64,000 nt of DNA, taken from positions 38,547,023 through 38,611,022 of the forward strand of contig OX359273.1 in assembly GCA_947179155.2 (NCBI GenBank). The letters run 5' to 3'. The first letter of the stretch is position 1; every line of letters begins with the position of its first letter. The notes under the pieces were generated by a model. The model did not search any database and was not told the origin of the DNA. It saw nothing but the letters and a program-made list of their open reading frames with translations. The position numbers were made by a program, and so were the translations under genes. This DNA comes from Hedera helix. Taxonomy: Eukaryota > Streptophyta > Magnoliopsida > Apiales > Araliaceae. Below are positions 60,794 to 64,000 of the stretch, one piece after another.

Positions 60794-61445
60794 GATAATA
60801 GATGTGCAATACTTGATACACATGACAACTGTATAAATGCATCATATGCGCCGGAAAAAAAGCAAATTTTGCTCTTGAAATCATTTCTTTTTATATATTT
60901 CTTCCGTTCCAAAAAAAAATTCCATTAGCAAAATTTGTAAACATTTAGGATATATATATATGGAAAAAGATCCACAACTAAATGGGACTTATTTTGTGGG
61001 TTGAAGGGGGATATATATGAAAAATGACAAGTCTACTCATATAACAATTAAACACTACATTTATCTACACGATTAAAAAGTCCACAACTAACATCGTGTG
61101 TCACATAGTTAGGCGCGTGGCCACTTGTGGAAGAATCATTCGTCTCAACTGTTTGGTGGAGGCTACAAGTAACTCACGTTGACTGTTGATCAATTGACTG
61201 TTGATCTTTGATGCCCTGTTATACATTGGTCAATTCATTTACAAACATAGAGAGAGAAAGAAAGAGATTAGTTGTAGGTTTGAAGTTTCAAAACAGCAAA
61301 TTGGATGGCAAATTGGCCACTGCCTTGTGAACAAATTTTCAACCCAGACACCGTCCAAAAAAATTTCAATTACTAAAATATATTTAGATAATGACTCCAC
61401 TGATAAATCTTGTATAGGATTTGTGAGAGAGCAATAAGGCTAGCA
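60791..61445 (+). promoter_or_regulatory. Upstream region of receptor kinase D
   Basis: Contains a 13-bp direct repeat TTGACTGTTGATC at 61179-61191 and 61194-61206, each with a W-box core TTGACT, and a GTTTGAAGTTTCAAAA..GGATGGCAAATTG..AAATTTTCAACCC block shared with copy A's upstream duplication. These are likely cis elements; W-boxes bind WRKY factors, which suits a defence-type receptor. No TATA box was fixed. Confidence 0.45.
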
Positions 61446-63590
61446 ATGGAAGCCTTCAAAATTATTTTGTTTTGCTACACTTTATTCTCTCCCTTGGTGA
61501 CCACCTCCACTGCAGTAGACCTCATAACTGCAAATCATATAGTTAGAGATGATGTCAATTCCACCATTGAATCACCTGGTGGAGTATTTGAACTGGGATT
61601 TTTCAGCCCGGGTAGTTCTAAGAATCGATACGTGGGTATATGGTACAAGAATATATCTAATAGGACAGTTGTATGGGTTGCCAATAAAGAGTCTCCACTT
61701 GCTGACACTAAAGGGGTTTTAAGGATAGATGTTAATGGGATTTTAGTACTTACTGATGGTACCAATAGCACAATTTGGTCATCGAACTCACCAACATCCG
61801 CGATGAAACCGGTGGCACAGTTATTGAATACAGGAAATCTTGTTCTTAGGTATGAAAATGACAGTGACCCTGAAAATTTCCTTTGGCAAAGTTTTGATCA
61901 TCCTGGGGATCATCATATGCCAGGCATGAAGATTGGGATGGACTTGGTAAAGGGCCTAGAGAGGTACCTCACGTCTTGGAAAAGTGCAGATGATCCTTCT
62001 GCGGGTAATTATACTTACCGTGTTATTCCTAGTGGATATCCACAGCTACTTGTGTGGAAAGATAAAGTTGTCCATTTCAGGTATGGACCTTGGGATGGTA
62101 TTAAGTTCAGTGGCACCTCTTTTTCGATACCAAATCCAAGTTTTACATCCAGATTTGTTTTCAGTCAAATGGAAGTCTATTACCAATATGAGTTTAGCTC
62201 TAGTTCTACTGTCATGAGGGGTATGTTGAATTTGAATGGAAATTCACAACTCCTCACATGGATGAATCGAACCCAAAGTTGGGTAACTGCTCTGGCTACC
62301 CAGGGAGATGATTGTGACCAGTATGTGTTTTGTGGGGCAAATGGTAATTGTAATATTACACAGTCCCGATTAGGATATGACATATGTGGGTGTTTGACAG
62401 GATTTGAACCAAAAATGCCAGAAAGATGGAAATCAGGAGATTGGTCTGGTGGATGTGTTCGGAAGACTGAACTGGATTGTGGGAATGGGGACGGATTTAA
62501 GAGGTATTCGGGGTTGAAATTGCCAGACACACGGCAGTCATGGTTTAACCAAACCATGAACCTCGAGGAATGTGAGAAGGTTTGCTTGAAGAACTGCTTT
62601 TGTACAGCTTACTCAAATATGGATATCAGAGAAGGTGGAGTTGGGTGCTTGTTATGGTTTGGTGACTTGATTGATATCAGAGATTACAGGGAAGATTCGC
62701 TAGACCTTTATGTAAGAATGGCTGCCTCAGAACTCGGTAAGACTACTACTTTTTTGTAGTGTATTGTCGTTAGTACAACTGCCAATAACAAAAATGCTAG
62801 TTCAAATGCCTAACGAGTTTATTTGTTTTACAACATGGTCAAATTATTTGGCTGTGCAGTGGTAAATAGAAGCTCAAGATCAAAGGGGGAAAATAGGAGC
62901 TCAGTCATTGCTGTATCAGTAACACTAACAGTACTACTGCTGCTACTAGGGCTATATTTGTGGAAGAAAAGAAAACTGGGGGAAGGTAATGTGTCTGATT
63001 CTTATCTACTCATTTAATGCCTCTTGCTTTTGTTAGCTTTATGAATAGAACGTATTAGCCAGCTTCACTCTGAAGTTGGTAATTGAGTTTAGAAATCAAA
63101 ATTTGACTATACTTGTGAATATTGAAAGATCCTGCAATTTAATAAGAAACACTCGAACTACCGGACTTGGTCCAATGGTTACCTTATCATAGTTACCAAT
63201 AGATGATGTTCAAATCCTCTGACAAGTAAAAATGGGTCTCCTCTGGAGGAGAGGTGCTGTGCTGGGGGGGAGATGTGGAGTACGTGTGGTTAGGGTGATG
63301 TTTAAAAGTACCCCCAAAAAAACAAGAGTTGGGAACTGAATTATCATTGTGACTAATACTTTGGAGCACACGTTATACTGAATATATTTATCGTGTTTGT
63401 TACCAATATTCTTTCGATTTATCACTCTGCAGGAATATTAACAATTAATCCAGAAAATGATCCCAGAAATGAACATGAGGCGGGAGATTTGGAGTTACCA
63501 TTGTTTGACTTCATAATAATTGCTGATGCCACAAACAACTTCTCCCTAAACAATAAGCTCGGAGAGGGTGGATTTGGACCTGTCTACAAG
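61446..63590 (+). CDS. G-type lectin S-receptor-like serine/threonine kinase, copy D (5' part; continues past the window)
   Basis: Exons 61446-62736, 62860-62985 and 63433-63590, with the same phases as copy B; exon 4 lies beyond the window after the intron that runs to 64000. Exon 1 has exactly B's length (1291 bp). Seen: signal peptide MEAFKIILFCYTLFSPLVT, lectin domain (VFELGFFSPGSSKNRYVGIW, TVVWVANKE), Cys cluster CDQYVFCGANGNC, PAN module CLKNCFCTAYSN, membrane span VIAVSVTLTVLLLLLGLYLW in exon 2, then the ELPLFDFIIIADATNNFS lead-in and P-loop LGEGGFGPVYK. Exon 2 is 12 bp shorter than in B, in frame. No lesion is seen, so it is intact so far. Start at the MEAF Met because the upstream in-frame Met of copies A and C is ATA here. 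Kinase activity cannot be judged. Confidence 0.93.
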
Positions 63591-64000
63591 GTAATATTAT
63601 AATTATGCAAATCTGTTTAGAAATTAGAATCATATCAACATATTGTATTTCACTCACTACTCATGTAACCATAAAGAATGTAGGTAGGTAGTTTATCTAT
63701 CACTTGTTTTTCCTCAAAATATTTGATTCAACTGTGAACATATTTAATTCTATTAATAATCATGATACCAACATAAAGCATCAAGATAGTTACATATATC
63801 AAGATATTATATTAATTGCTGATGAGTTCGGAATTCTCTCTCTCTGAATCAGTACTAGAGGGAGATACTGGGAATGACCCTTACTTGGCACAAGTATATT
63901 GCATCTAACATAATAACACCGGACAAAAATTCACATTCTATTTTTCAAAAGAAAAATGAAATGTTAGTGCAGTGTAGAAGTTCTCTGGCCTCAGTATGTG
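63591..64000 (+). other. Intron 3 of copy D
   Basis: Begins GTAATATTA and matches B's intron 3 (GCATCAAGATAGTTACAT, GGGAGATACTGxGAATG, TTCTCTGGCCTCAGT). In B exon 4 starts about 110 bases after the point reached at 64000, so the kinase exons should follow at once. Confidence 0.8.

Overview
The window is AT-rich nuclear DNA of a flowering plant, probably a core eudicot. The evidence is a spliced plant cationic amino-acid transporter, a tandem family of seven-exon G-type lectin (S-domain) receptor-like kinases, a chromovirus-type Ty3/Gypsy retrotransposon with long LTRs, hAT and Mutator-like elements, Helitron-like repeats and many small foldback MITEs. Species cannot be fixed from sequence alone.

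Layout. 1-0.35 kb: end of a hAT-like element. 1.1-3.8 kb (minus): intact two-exon CAT1-type transporter. 3.9-9.6 kb: AT-rich intergenic DNA with several foldback MITEs and a tandem repeat. 9.65-13.67 kb (plus): dead receptor-kinase copy A, with most of its lectin region deleted and a hAT element in exon 6. 14.6-16.6 kb: a hAT inserted in the end of another hAT. 17.2-34.2 kb: a foldback MITE split by about 16 kb of Gypsy DNA: one full-length but coding-defective element (TSD AAAAT), one solo LTR (TSD ATTTC), and an oppositely oriented solo LTR inside that (TSD CTTAG). 35.2-38.84 kb: copy B, intact, 831 codons in seven exons. 41.85-42.45 kb: a 3' kinase fragment (E). 44.07-47.82 kb: copy C, full-length but dead. 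48-61 kb: repeat sea (Mutator-like elements, concatenated Helitron-like units, LTR pieces, microsatellites). 61.45 kb to the window end: copy D, intact as far as it can be seen (exons 1-3).

How it fits together. The receptor kinases share exon phases, introns, upstream blocks and downstream blocks, so they arose by tandem segmental duplication. Shared flanks let insertions be recognised from empty sites in sister copies. B and D look functional: secreted lectin/S-locus/PAN ectodomain, one membrane span and a cytosolic Ser/Thr kinase. A, C and E are decayed. Transcription direction is the same for all copies and opposite to CAT1. Exon boundaries were inferred from GT/AG sites, phase and agreement between paralogs; no transcript data were available. 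I found no tRNA, rRNA or CRISPR. I see no wholly new system; the most unusual items are a very young Gypsy element without a reverse transcriptase and with an unrecognised ORF in the gag position, and a conserved exon-1-only reading frame in the kinases.
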